The translations under genes and the position numbers were made by a program. Under the pieces are notes generated by a model that worked only from the letters and a program-made list of their open reading frames with translations, was not told where the DNA came from and did no database searches. Shown piece by piece: positions 1 through 5,383 of a stretch of 6,082 nucleotides of DNA (the first letter of the stretch is position 1; the number at the start of each line of letters is the position of its first letter). The DNA is from a bacterium (GTDB lineage Bacteria; Thermosulfidibacterota; Thermosulfidibacteria; Thermosulfidibacterales; Thermosulfidibacteraceae). The stretch lies in contig JALWBK010000284.1 in NCBI GenBank assembly GCA_027037155.1, positions 1 to 6,082 on the forward strand. The letters run 5' to 3'.

Positions 1-105
1 GGTTCTAAATCCAGCAGGTTGACCCCTTATCTCCCTTTCAATTCCTATGGCTCCACCAAGGATCAGCGCGAGCAAAAGTCTGAAGAATACCGTTGACACA
101 CCCAT
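1..105 (-). CDS. MgtC/SapB-family membrane protein, N-terminal 35 codons (partial)
   Basis: Only the first 35 codons are present; the gene continues leftward beyond base 1 in an open frame. The peptide opens with a short polar start, then a hydrophobic stretch (about residues 6-22, FFRLLLALILGGAIGI) that would be the first membrane helix. It is followed by ERE-R-G-PAGFRT, the conserved loop after helix 1 in the MgtC/SapB family (typically G-x-x-I-G-x-E-R-E-x-x-G-x-P-A-G-x-R-T). Family members are inner-membrane proteins, some linked to magnesium limitation and virulence, but many bacterial members have no defined job. The ATG at 103-105 is preceded by GGAGGA with a 5-base spacer, so the start is secure. 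It is divergent from the small zinc-ribbon gene, with a 53-base gap. The family call is from motif recognition over a short piece; specificity cannot be judged. Confidence 0.85.
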   Translation of the reverse strand, partial: MGVSTVFFRLLLALILGGAIGIEREIRGQPAGFRT

Positions 106-133
106 TCTATTCCTCCAATCTGTTAGATGTAAG

Positions 134-139
134 ATAATA
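134..139 (-). promoter_or_regulatory. Candidate -10 box for the MgtC-family gene
   Basis: Read on the minus strand this is TATTAT (5 of 6 to TATAAT), about 28 bases upstream of the start codon. Transcription would begin near 127 and leave a short leader that holds the GGAGGA site. No good -35 hexamer is visible 16-18 bases upstream, so the call is weak. Confidence 0.3.
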
Positions 140-158
140 CAAAAGGAGGAGCTTATCC

Positions 159-410
159 ATGGAAAAAATAACCAGGTACAAACTTACATGCCCTTCCTGC
201 CATCAGGAAGGAATACTTGTTGAGAAGGAAAGAACCGAGATTCCCGACGTTATCGCCTCAGGTGATTGCTCAGACGATATGACCGTGTACTACTACGAGT
301 TTAAGATTGAAAGCGGGAACTTCCTTGTGATACATCGGGACCCCCACCAGTTTGCCCACAAAACCATCTGCAAAAACTGCAAAACCGAAGCAGAAGAGAA
401 GAAAATGTAG
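159..410 (+). CDS. Small zinc-ribbon-like protein of unknown function (83 aa)
   Basis: I do not recognise the family. The 83-residue product has an N-terminal CPSC (C11, C14) and a C-terminal CKNC (C71, C74), spaced as the two knuckles of a zinc ribbon, with one extra cysteine at C37. The middle is acidic then aromatic (D39, D40, then VYYYEFKI at 43-50), suggesting beta strands between the knuckles. The C-terminus is a short charged tail. There is no signal peptide or membrane segment, so it is probably cytoplasmic. The start is well supported: GGAGG at 145-149 with a 9-base spacer. It is transcribed alone, divergent from the MgtC-family gene and convergent with the winged-helix gene, so neighbours give no strong clue. 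Zinc binding is inferred from cysteine spacing; nucleic-acid or protein binding would be typical for such folds but is not shown. Confidence 0.8.
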   Translation: MEKITRYKLTCPSCHQEGILVEKERTEIPDVIASGDCSDDMTVYYYEFKIESGNFLVIHRDPHQFAHKTICKNCKTEAEEKKM

Positions 411-413
411 AAA

Positions 414-444
414 GGAGGGGAAGGGAGGGGGGACCTTCCCCTCC
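414..444. terminator. G-rich hairpin between convergent genes, probable terminator
   Basis: GGAGGGGAAGG (414-424) and CCTTCCCCTCC (434-444) form a perfect 11-bp stem around a 9-base loop, starting 4 bases after the stop at 410 and ending 10 bases before the stop codon of the minus-strand gene. In the minus direction the stem is followed by TTTCTACATTTT, a modest U-rich tail; in the plus direction there is no U-tract. It is therefore most likely an intrinsic terminator for the winged-helix gene, and perhaps a rougher stop for the zinc-ribbon gene. Confidence 0.65.
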
Positions 445-454
445 TCGGCAGGGG

Positions 455-637
455 CTACTCGGCTGGGGCGTAGTAGCAGCGTTTGGGAGAGATGACCTTT
501 CCTTCTTCTCTCAAGGCTTTAATTATCTTTGAAACCTCTTTGCTATCCAAACCAGTAGCTTTGGCCACATCTCCTGGCCTTACTGGCTTTCCAGCCTCCT
601 TCATAGCTTTGAGCACCAACTCCTTCTTGTCCTCCAT
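455..637 (-). CDS. Small winged helix-turn-helix regulator (60 aa)
   Basis: A 60-residue protein made almost entirely of one winged helix domain. Helix 1 is about residues 3-14 (KKELVLKAMKEA); helix 2 about 21-29 (PGDVAKATG); the recognition helix about 32-43 (SKEVSKIIKALR); and the wing EGKVISPKRCYYAP at 45-58. This resembles MarR/ArsR-like mini-regulators of DNA binding. A single cysteine, C54, lies in the wing. Two in-frame ATGs exist, at 643 and 637. I chose 637 because GGAGG (644-648) is 6 bases from it but directly touches the other; the longer version adds only Met-Ala. The gene has its own near-ideal promoter in the gap after hcp, so it can be made independently, although no terminator separates it from hcp and read-through is possible. 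Target genes are unknown. A role in redox or nitrosative control is suggested only by location. Confidence 0.85.
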   Translation of the reverse strand: MEDKKELVLKAMKEAGKPVRPGDVAKATGLDSKEVSKIIKALREEGKVISPKRCYYAPAE

Positions 638-643
638 AGCCAT

Positions 644-650
644 CCTCCTC
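644..650 (-). promoter_or_regulatory. Ribosome binding site that decides the winged-helix start
   Basis: On the minus strand this reads GAGGAGG. It directly abuts the ATG at 641-643 with no spacer, but lies 6 bases from the ATG at 635-637, which is the normal distance. This favours the shorter 60-residue protein. Confidence 0.75.
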
Positions 651-662
651 TCTTTTTTCTAC

Positions 663-692
663 ATTATATACAAATTTAGCATTGTTTGTCAA
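663..692 (-). promoter_or_regulatory. Consensus sigma-70-type promoter for the winged-helix gene
   Basis: On the minus strand, TTGACA (687-692) and TATAAT (663-668) are both perfect matches, separated by 18 bases. Transcription should start near 655-657, leaving a leader of about 19 bases with the ribosome binding site. The -35 box begins 3 bases beyond the hcp stop codon (695-697), so the promoter fills the intergenic gap. CAAA (671-674) and TTTG (685-688) form a weak inverted repeat in the spacer that could be an operator, but the match is poor. Confidence 0.85.
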
Positions 693-694
693 TA

Positions 695-2302
695 TTAACC
701 CAGTATCTCTTTCAGATCCTCCTCGGGTGTCTTGATGAGCTGCAGGTTGTACTTCTCCTGCACAAACTTGAGGACGTTCTCGGTAAAGAACTGAGGCGCA
801 GTGGGCCCTATCTTGATGTTCTTAACCCCAAGATAAAGGAGCGAAAGGAGAATGGCCACGGCCTTCTGCTCGTACCACGAAAGTATCAAAGAAAGCGGTA
901 AACTATTCACATCTGTGTTGAAGACCTCTGCTAACTTGAGCGCCACCTGCACAGCAGAGTAGGCATCGTTACACTGTCCCATATCAAGCAGTCTGGGCAT
1001 CCCCTCAATATCACCTAACTTCTTCGTGAAGAATCTGAACTTCCCGCAAGCCAGCGTGAGGATCAGCGTATCTTTAGGAGCCTTCTCTACAAACTCGGTG
1101 TAGTAGTTCCTCCCGGGTCTTGCACCATCACAACCACCAACCAGGAAGATATGTCTTATTTTTCCAGCCTTAATCAGCTCCACAAGCTTATCCGCCACAG
1201 AAAGAACCGCTCCTCTGGCAAAACCGGTGAAGCAGTAGTCAAGCTCCTTATCCTCACCGTATCCGGGAAGGCTGAGGGCCTGCTCTATAACCTCGCTGAA
1301 ATCCCAGTTCTTTATATGCTTGACACCGGGGAATCCAACAGGTCCCATGGTGTAGAGCCTGTGCTTGTAGCTCTCCTTGGGAGGCATGAGGCAGTTTGTG
1401 GTCATCACAATAGGCCCAGGAAACTCCTCAAACTCCTTCCTCTGGTTCTGCCAGGCACTTCCGAAGTGGCCTGCAAGGTGCTCGTATTTCTTCAGCCCAG
1501 GATAACCATGGGCAGGTAGCATCTCACCGTGGGTGTACACATATATGCCCTTATCCTTGGTCTGCTCAAGCAGCTTTTCTAAAGCCAAAAGATCATGTCC
1601 AGAAGCGAGTATAGCCTTGCCCTTCCTATACCCTATGCTCACCCTGGTGGGCTCAGGATGTCCAAACCTCTCCACGTGCCCGTTATCCAAAAGCTCCATT
1701 GAGACGATGTTAAACTTGCCAGCTTCAAGGGCAAGATTCAGCCACTGCTCCATATCCCCGTTCTGATAAAGCTTAACCAGCACATCATGTACGAACTTGA
1801 AAAGATCTTCGCTCTTCTTTCCAAGTTCCCACGCATGAAAGGCATAGGAAGCCAGTCCTTTCAAACCGTAAAGAGTTGTCAGCTTCAAAGACATAACATC
1901 AGGGTTATCGATGTTGTCCATGGTAAGCTCAACTTCCTGAGCCTGTTTAATACGCTCCTCTCTGGTGGAAGCTGGCTTAAACTTGCCCGCCTCAGTCTCA
2001 AGGTTCAGACCGAGTTCCCCAATTAGCTTATCCCTGTACTCCACAGCCCTGTTGATGTAGTCCTCAATCCTGCCAGGGTCAAAGTTGACGTTGGTAAGCG
2101 TGGAAAAGATGGCCTCACATGTGAAGACATCAATCTCCTCGGTGTCTTTGCCCTTCTCTTTGGCCTTCAGAACCGCCTCACCCAAACCGGATAAAGTATA
2201 AATCAAAAGATCCTGAAGCAGGTCGGTAACATTATCCTTACCGCAGACACCTACCCTCTTACATCCACCTACCGCAGACTGTTCACACTGATTACAAAAC
2301 AT
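695..2302 (-). CDS. hcp: Hydroxylamine reductase / hybrid-cluster protein (Hcp), class I
   Basis: A complete 535-residue hybrid-cluster protein (prismane protein), a cytoplasmic iron-sulfur enzyme. The family has been assigned hydroxylamine reductase and, in later work, nitric oxide reductase and S-nitrosylase activity; its usual role is anaerobic protection from nitrosative stress. The N-terminal cysteine motif is C3-x2-C6-x7-C14-x5-C20, which binds the cubane cluster; spacing and full length fit class I rather than the E. coli-type class II or the shortened class III. The expected hybrid-cluster ligands are all visible: H236, E260, C304, C391 (in GGCDG, the persulfide cysteine), C419, C444 and E478, with K480 after it. 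The start is supported by GGAGG at 2311-2315, 8 bases upstream. The regulator gene ends 73 bases upstream on the same strand, and an FNR/HcpR-like site lies in that gap. No Hcr-type reductase gene is present here, so the electron donor is encoded elsewhere. Confidence 0.97.
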   Translation of the reverse strand: MFCNQCEQSAVGGCKRVGVCGKDNVTDLLQDLLIYTLSGLGEAVLKAKEKGKDTEEIDVFTCEAIFSTLTNVNFDPGRIEDYINRAVEYRDKLIGELGLNLETEAGKFKPASTREERIKQAQEVELTMDNIDNPDVMSLKLTTLYGLKGLASYAFHAWELGKKSEDLFKFVHDVLVKLYQNGDMEQWLNLALEAGKFNIVSMELLDNGHVERFGHPEPTRVSIGYRKGKAILASGHDLLALEKLLEQTKDKGIYVYTHGEMLPAHGYPGLKKYEHLAGHFGSAWQNQRKEFEEFPGPIVMTTNCLMPPKESYKHRLYTMGPVGFPGVKHIKNWDFSEVIEQALSLPGYGEDKELDYCFTGFARGAVLSVADKLVELIKAGKIRHIFLVGGCDGARPGRNYYTEFVEKAPKDTLILTLACGKFRFFTKKLGDIEGMPRLLDMGQCNDAYSAVQVALKLAEVFNTDVNSLPLSLILSWYEQKAVAILLSLLYLGVKNIKIGPTAPQFFTENVLKFVQEKYNLQLIKTPEEDLKEILG

Positions 2303-2355
2303 GGCTACTACCTCCTTTAAGTTTTTTTCTTGTCTCTAAAGTTAAGGCAGTAGCC
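2303..2355 (-). promoter_or_regulatory. Possible leader hairpin covering the hcp ribosome binding site
   Basis: Read as minus-strand RNA, GGCTACTGCC (2355 to 2346) can pair with GGTAGTAGCC (2312 to 2303) over all 10 positions, nine Watson-Crick pairs and one G-U. The loop is 33 bases. The 3' arm ends right next to the hcp ATG and includes the last two G of the Shine-Dalgarno GGAGG. A transcript beginning upstream of 2355 could therefore hide its own translation start. The pairing is seen in the sequence; the regulatory role is inference. Confidence 0.45.
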
Positions 2356-2365
2356 GGTGATTACA

Positions 2366-2379
2366 TTGATCTAAGTCAA
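2366..2379 (-). promoter_or_regulatory. FNR/HcpR-type operator upstream of hcp
   Basis: TTGAT-CTAA-GTCAA is an inverted repeat of the FNR/HcpR kind (TTGAT/C, 4 bases, A/GTCAA), with one mismatch to perfect symmetry. Its centre is about 70 bases before the hcp ATG. If it acts as a class II activator site at -41.5, transcription would start near 2331, with TAACTT/AACTTT as a poor -10, as is common for activator-dependent promoters. The site overlaps the TGA of the regulator gene (2376-2378). The neighbouring regulator has the FNR-type residues expected to read TTGA half-sites. Confidence 0.7.
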
Positions 2380-3062
2380 GAAAGCTTGGAATTTTCCGAG
2401 ATGGCCTGAAGCAAGGTTCTATTCTTTATCCTGACGAGAGAGCCCGAAACTTCAATGGCTCCCTTTTGGGAAAGTTTGGAAAAGGATCTGGAAAGAGTCT
2501 CGGCAGTGGTCCCAAGAAGCTTGGCAAGCTCACCCTTTGGAATGTGCAGCATCACTATGTCTTTTCCTCCAGACTCCTCTAAAAGATAGCTCGCCAGTCT
2601 CGCAGGAACCTCTCTGAGAGACAGGTTCTCCACCATTTTATTAAGCGTCTTTAGCTTTTCCGCCATAGCTCCCAAAAGTCCCAGAGCCACCATGGGTTCC
2701 CTTTTCACGAGGGAGATAAGAGCAGTAACAGGCAGTTTCACCAACACCGAACTCACCATAGCCTCTGCGTATGCAGGATAGAGGCTTCCCTTGAGAACCG
2801 CCACCTCCCCAAAGGTATCCCCATCCTCTGCCACCGTGAGTATCTGTTCTTTGCCATCAAGAGATATCTTGTATATCTTCACCTTGCCCCTAAAAACGCA
2901 CCACAGTGCAGTGGCCCGCTCTCCCTCTGTGAAAATAACCCTTCCCTTTTCTGCCTCAACCACTTCCGAAATCTCCGAGAGCTTCTGCAACACCTCGGCG
3001 GGCAATCCAGAAAAGAAAGCTATTTTGGAAAGCATCTCTTGTATATGGGACCTGCTTTGCAA
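2376..3062 (-). CDS. hcpR: Crp/Fnr-family transcription regulator, probable HcpR
   Basis: A 228-residue Crp/Fnr-family protein from a TTG start. It has an N-terminal cyclic-nucleotide-binding-like beta barrel (about residues 8-112, with GRVIFTEGERATALWCVFRGKVKIY in its core), a dimerisation helix (about 117-147) and a C-terminal winged helix (about 152-217). The recognition helix carries E188-T-L-S191-R192, matching the E-x-x-S-R by which FNR reads TTGAT. There is no FNR-like N-terminal cysteine cluster and only one cysteine (C55), so it does not sense through an FNR-type iron-sulfur cluster; a heme or other ligand is possible, as reported for some HcpR proteins. Its place just upstream of hcp, with a fitting operator between, makes HcpR the best reading: an activator of hcp on nitric oxide stress. 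The longer frame from ATG 3086 would add 8 residues, but it lacks a ribosome binding site and starts upstream of the likely transcript. Family certain, HcpR identity inferred. Confidence 0.88.
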   Translation of the reverse strand: MQSRSHIQEMLSKIAFFSGLPAEVLQKLSEISEVVEAEKGRVIFTEGERATALWCVFRGKVKIYKISLDGKEQILTVAEDGDTFGEVAVLKGSLYPAYAEAMVSSVLVKLPVTALISLVKREPMVALGLLGAMAEKLKTLNKMVENLSLREVPARLASYLLEESGGKDIVMLHIPKGELAKLLGTTAETLSRSFSKLSQKGAIEVSGSLVRIKNRTLLQAISENSKLS

Positions 3063-3068
3063 TACTAT

Positions 3069-3074
3069 TCCTCC
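3069..3074 (-). promoter_or_regulatory. Ribosome binding site supporting the TTG start of the regulator
   Basis: The minus strand reads GGAGGA here; counted from GGAGG, a 7-base spacer leads to TTG at 3062-3060. The alternative ATG at 3086 lies upstream of this site and has only pyrimidine-rich CACCTCC before it. Confidence 0.75.
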
Positions 3075-3086
3075 AGTGTGGCACAT

Positions 3087-3114
3087 TTTATAGTACGGAG
3101 GTGCTTTATGGCAA
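3087..3114 (-). promoter_or_regulatory. Promoter of the Crp/Fnr-family regulator gene
   Basis: On the minus strand, TTGCCA (3109-3114, 5 of 6 to consensus) and TATAAA (3087-3092, 5 of 6) are separated by 16 bases. Transcription should start near 3080, giving a leader of about 18 bases that includes the GGAGGA before the TTG start. The -35 box overlaps the start codon of the divergent nicotinamidase-family gene. Confidence 0.65.
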
Positions 3115-3686
3115 GGCTGGAAATGGCCATTACTGAGAGGGACGCACTCATAGTGGTTGATATGCAGAACGACTTCATCACCGGCACCTTAGCTGTAAAA
3201 GATGCCGAAAAGATAATACCAGTGATCAACAGGTACGTGTCGCTTTTTGAGGAAGCCCAAAGACCCATATTTTTCACGAGAGACTGGCATCCCCAAAACC
3301 ATATATCCTTTAAAGAAAACGGCGGGGTATGGCCTACCCACTGCGTCCAGAAAACAGAAGGAGCCAGCTTTCATCCAGAGCTAAAGATGCCCAAGGATAA
3401 CCTCTTTATAATCAGTAAGGGAACAAGTCCTGACTTTGACGCCTACTCTGGATTTCAGGGTACAATGCTTGATGCCCTTTTAAAAGAAAGGGGAATAAAG
3501 CGAATTTTCGTCTGCGGCATAGCAACAGACTACTGTGTGTTTCACACTGCTTTGGGTGGAATACACTTGGGCTATCAGGTGTTTGTGCTAACCGATGCTG
3601 TCAAAGGCGTTGACTTAAACTTAGGTGACAGCCAAAAAGCACTGCAGAAACTCTACCAGATGGGAGCGGTAGGGATAGAGCTATGA
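3108..3686 (+). CDS. pncA: Nicotinamidase / isochorismatase-family cysteine hydrolase
   Basis: A 192-residue cytoplasmic hydrolase of the isochorismatase fold, most like nicotinamidase (PncA), which turns nicotinamide into nicotinic acid for NAD salvage. The catalytic triad is D18 (in VVDMQNDF), K104 (in ISKG) and C143 (in GIATDYC). The metal site of PncA proteins is also present: D59, H61, H65 (DWHPQNH) and H78 (in WPTHCV). Length and motif order fit the family. The start at ATG 3108 is chosen because GGAGG at 3097-3101 is 6 bases upstream; a longer in-frame start at 3039 would run deep into the divergent regulator gene. It is first in an operon, overlapping the next gene by ATGA. A promoter such as TTGTAT-18-TACTAT (3039-3068) is possible but weak. 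Nicotinamide is the likely substrate, but related amidases share the motifs. Confidence 0.9.
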   Translation: MARLEMAITERDALIVVDMQNDFITGTLAVKDAEKIIPVINRYVSLFEEAQRPIFFTRDWHPQNHISFKENGGVWPTHCVQKTEGASFHPELKMPKDNLFIISKGTSPDFDAYSGFQGTMLDALLKERGIKRIFVCGIATDYCVFHTALGGIHLGYQVFVLTDAVKGVDLNLGDSQKALQKLYQMGAVGIEL

Positions 3687-5383
3687 ACGACATAAGAAGG
3701 CTTGAAAGCAAACTACAGAGAATTTCTGGCAGGGGCTACAAGGTGTACAAAGACATAGCTGGCAAATATGTTTTTGATAACGGGATGATACTTGACATCC
3801 ATCACGTGCAGGGGGATCCCTTTGCAAGTCCATCCAAAATTAGGATCTTTATTCCACTAAAGCTTACCGGCTTTACGTCGGTTCTCTTTAACAACAGAGT
3901 AAGAAGGGTTGCCTTTCAAGATTACATCTTAAGGGTGTTTGCAAAAGAAATCTCCCGATTTTCTAAAGTTAGAGGAACGGGAAAAAGTGGACTCTACTTT
4001 GTGGATGCAGGAGGACAGGAGATCCTCCACAGATCCGACTGCATCATTAGTGAAGAGTTTGTTGAGATAAGGTTCACCTTAGGGCTTCCCGCCAGGGGAA
4101 GAAGTGTGCTTGCTCAAACCGCCATAGATATGTTCTGTAAAGAGGTGCCAAAAGCAGCCTCCCAGATAAGATGGGAAAACTTCAATAGAAAAGAGGCTGA
4201 AGAGTTCGTCAACACCGCAGAGGACGCAGAGTACATAAGGCAACAGCTCCCCTCCCTTGGCATAGTGGCGTTTATCGCTGACGGAAGCATTCTCCCCAGA
4301 AGATCAGGGGTTGACAGCCGCCCCCTTGAGAAAGTGATTCCCTTCAAGAGTCCTGAAAGCCTGCGCGTGGAGGTTGAAACCCTACATCACGGCAAACTTG
4401 TAGGAATGGGTATTCCAGAAGGTATAACCCTCATAGTTGGTGGAGGCTTTCACGGAAAGAGCACTCTCCTTTCCGCTATCCAAGAGGGAGTTTACAGACA
4501 CATACCATCAGATGGAAGAGAGTGGGTTGTCACTATACATAGTTGCGTAAAGATAAGAAGTGAAGATGGAAGATACATCTACGGTGTTGATATATCGCCA
4601 TTCATAAATAACCTTCCATTAAAGGCAGATACCAAGTTCTTTTGCACCGAAAACGCCTCGGGATCTACCTCTGTAGCGGCGGCTCTTATAGAAGCTTTAG
4701 AAATGGGCGCCAAGCTTATACTGATAGACGAGGACACCACAGCCACAAACTTCCTTATAAGAGATGCCAGAATGCAAAGGCTTGTGGAAAAGGAGAAAGA
4801 GCCCATAACACCCTTTATAGACAGGGTAAGGGAGCTCTACAGCAAGTTAGGGATATCCACTATAATGGTGGTGGGAGGCGCTGGAGACTATCTGGACGTG
4901 GCTGATACGGTAATAGCCATGGAAAGCTACATCCCCAAAGACGTCACCCAAAAGGCAAAAAGAATAGTTGAGGAGATGCCCACCAGAAGGATCTCAGAAC
5001 CCACAGAACCTTTTGAAGCAATGATGAAAAGGATCATAAGTCCAAAGACTTTCACCGTAAGAAAGAGCCACAAGGTGAAATCAAGGGGCCTTAAAGAGAT
5101 TCAATTCGGAACTGAGGTGATTGATGTATCCTTTGTTGAACAGCTTGTTGATAACAGCCAACTCAGATGCATAGCCGAAATGTTAAGGTCACTATCCAAA
5201 AAAAGAACTCTCTCAAGCATGAAAGACGAGATTTACGAGATGGACAGAAGTATTAGAGAGAAAGGATTTGACGCGCTAACAGGAACCCCGGCCTGGGGGC
5301 TTGCCTACGCAAGACCTTTTGAGGTAGCATCAGCACTGAACAGGATGAGAACACTGATAGTACAACAGGAGGAAGGGAAGTGA
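3683..5383 (+). CDS. Predicted ATPase of the ABC class (COG3044/PF09818 type)
   Basis: A 566-residue soluble protein with one ABC-like nucleotide-binding core and no membrane segment. Residues 1-240 form the family's own N-terminal part. Walker A is GGGFHGKST (253-261, with K259). An unusual signature ASGSTS (325-330) replaces LSGGQ. Walker B is LILIDEDTTATNF (345-357, with D349 and E350). The block EPITPFIDRVRELY (373-386) and VVGGAGDYLDVAD (396-408) follow, all characteristic of this family. The C-terminal 130 residues are basic and helical. Bacterial function is unknown; a trypanosome relative, MRB1590, belongs to a mitochondrial RNA-editing complex, which hints at nucleic-acid work. The ATG overlaps the previous stop (ATGA), with only weak AGGG-like Shine-Dalgarno sequence, so translation is probably coupled to the nicotinamidase gene. 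It ends by overlapping the aminotransferase start (GTGA). Family confident, function not assigned. Confidence 0.92.
   Translation: MNDIRRLESKLQRISGRGYKVYKDIAGKYVFDNGMILDIHHVQGDPFASPSKIRIFIPLKLTGFTSVLFNNRVRRVAFQDYILRVFAKEISRFSKVRGTGKSGLYFVDAGGQEILHRSDCIISEEFVEIRFTLGLPARGRSVLAQTAIDMFCKEVPKAASQIRWENFNRKEAEEFVNTAEDAEYIRQQLPSLGIVAFIADGSILPRRSGVDSRPLEKVIPFKSPESLRVEVETLHHGKLVGMGIPEGITLIVGGGFHGKSTLLSAIQEGVYRHIPSDGREWVVTIHSCVKIRSEDGRYIYGVDISPFINNLPLKADTKFFCTENASGSTSVAAALIEALEMGAKLILIDEDTTATNFLIRDARMQRLVEKEKEPITPFIDRVRELYSKLGISTIMVVGGAGDYLDVADTVIAMESYIPKDVTQKAKRIVEEMPTRRISEPTEPFEAMMKRIISPKTFTVRKSHKVKSRGLKEIQFGTEVIDVSFVEQLVDNSQLRCIAEMLRSLSKKRTLSSMKDEIYEMDRSIREKGFDALTGTPAWGLAYARPFEVASALNRMRTLIVQQEEGK
5367..5372 (+). 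promoter_or_regulatory. Ribosome binding site supporting the GTG start of the aminotransferase
   Basis: AGGAGG inside the last codons of the ATPase gene lies 7 bases before GTG at 5380. The next in-frame ATG (5404) has no comparable site, so the GTG start overlapping the TGA is preferred. Confidence 0.8.

Noticed and set aside
93..98. Perfect TTGACA on the plus strand, a possible -35 box for the zinc-ribbon gene
   Set aside because: It lies inside the MgtC-family coding sequence and no acceptable -10 lies 16-18 bases downstream (CAATCT at 116-121). GATAAT at 133-138 is too far away and would start RNA inside the ribosome binding site.
1151..2026. Three plus-strand open frames (122, 77 and 79 codons) opposite hcp
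   Set aside because: They lie antisense to a fully conserved hcp with all ligands intact, lack good ribosome binding sites and show no recognisable domains; they are shadow frames.
3089..3094. TATAGT on the plus strand as a -10 box for the pncA operon
   Set aside because: Transcription would start near 3101, inside the Shine-Dalgarno, and no -35 box fits upstream. A weak TTGTAT-18-TACTAT at 3039-3068 is more plausible but not convincing.
3039..3107. Longer start for the nicotinamidase gene at ATG 3039
   Set aside because: It adds 23 residues not typical of the family and runs into the divergent regulator gene; ATG 3108 has a strong, well-spaced GGAGG.
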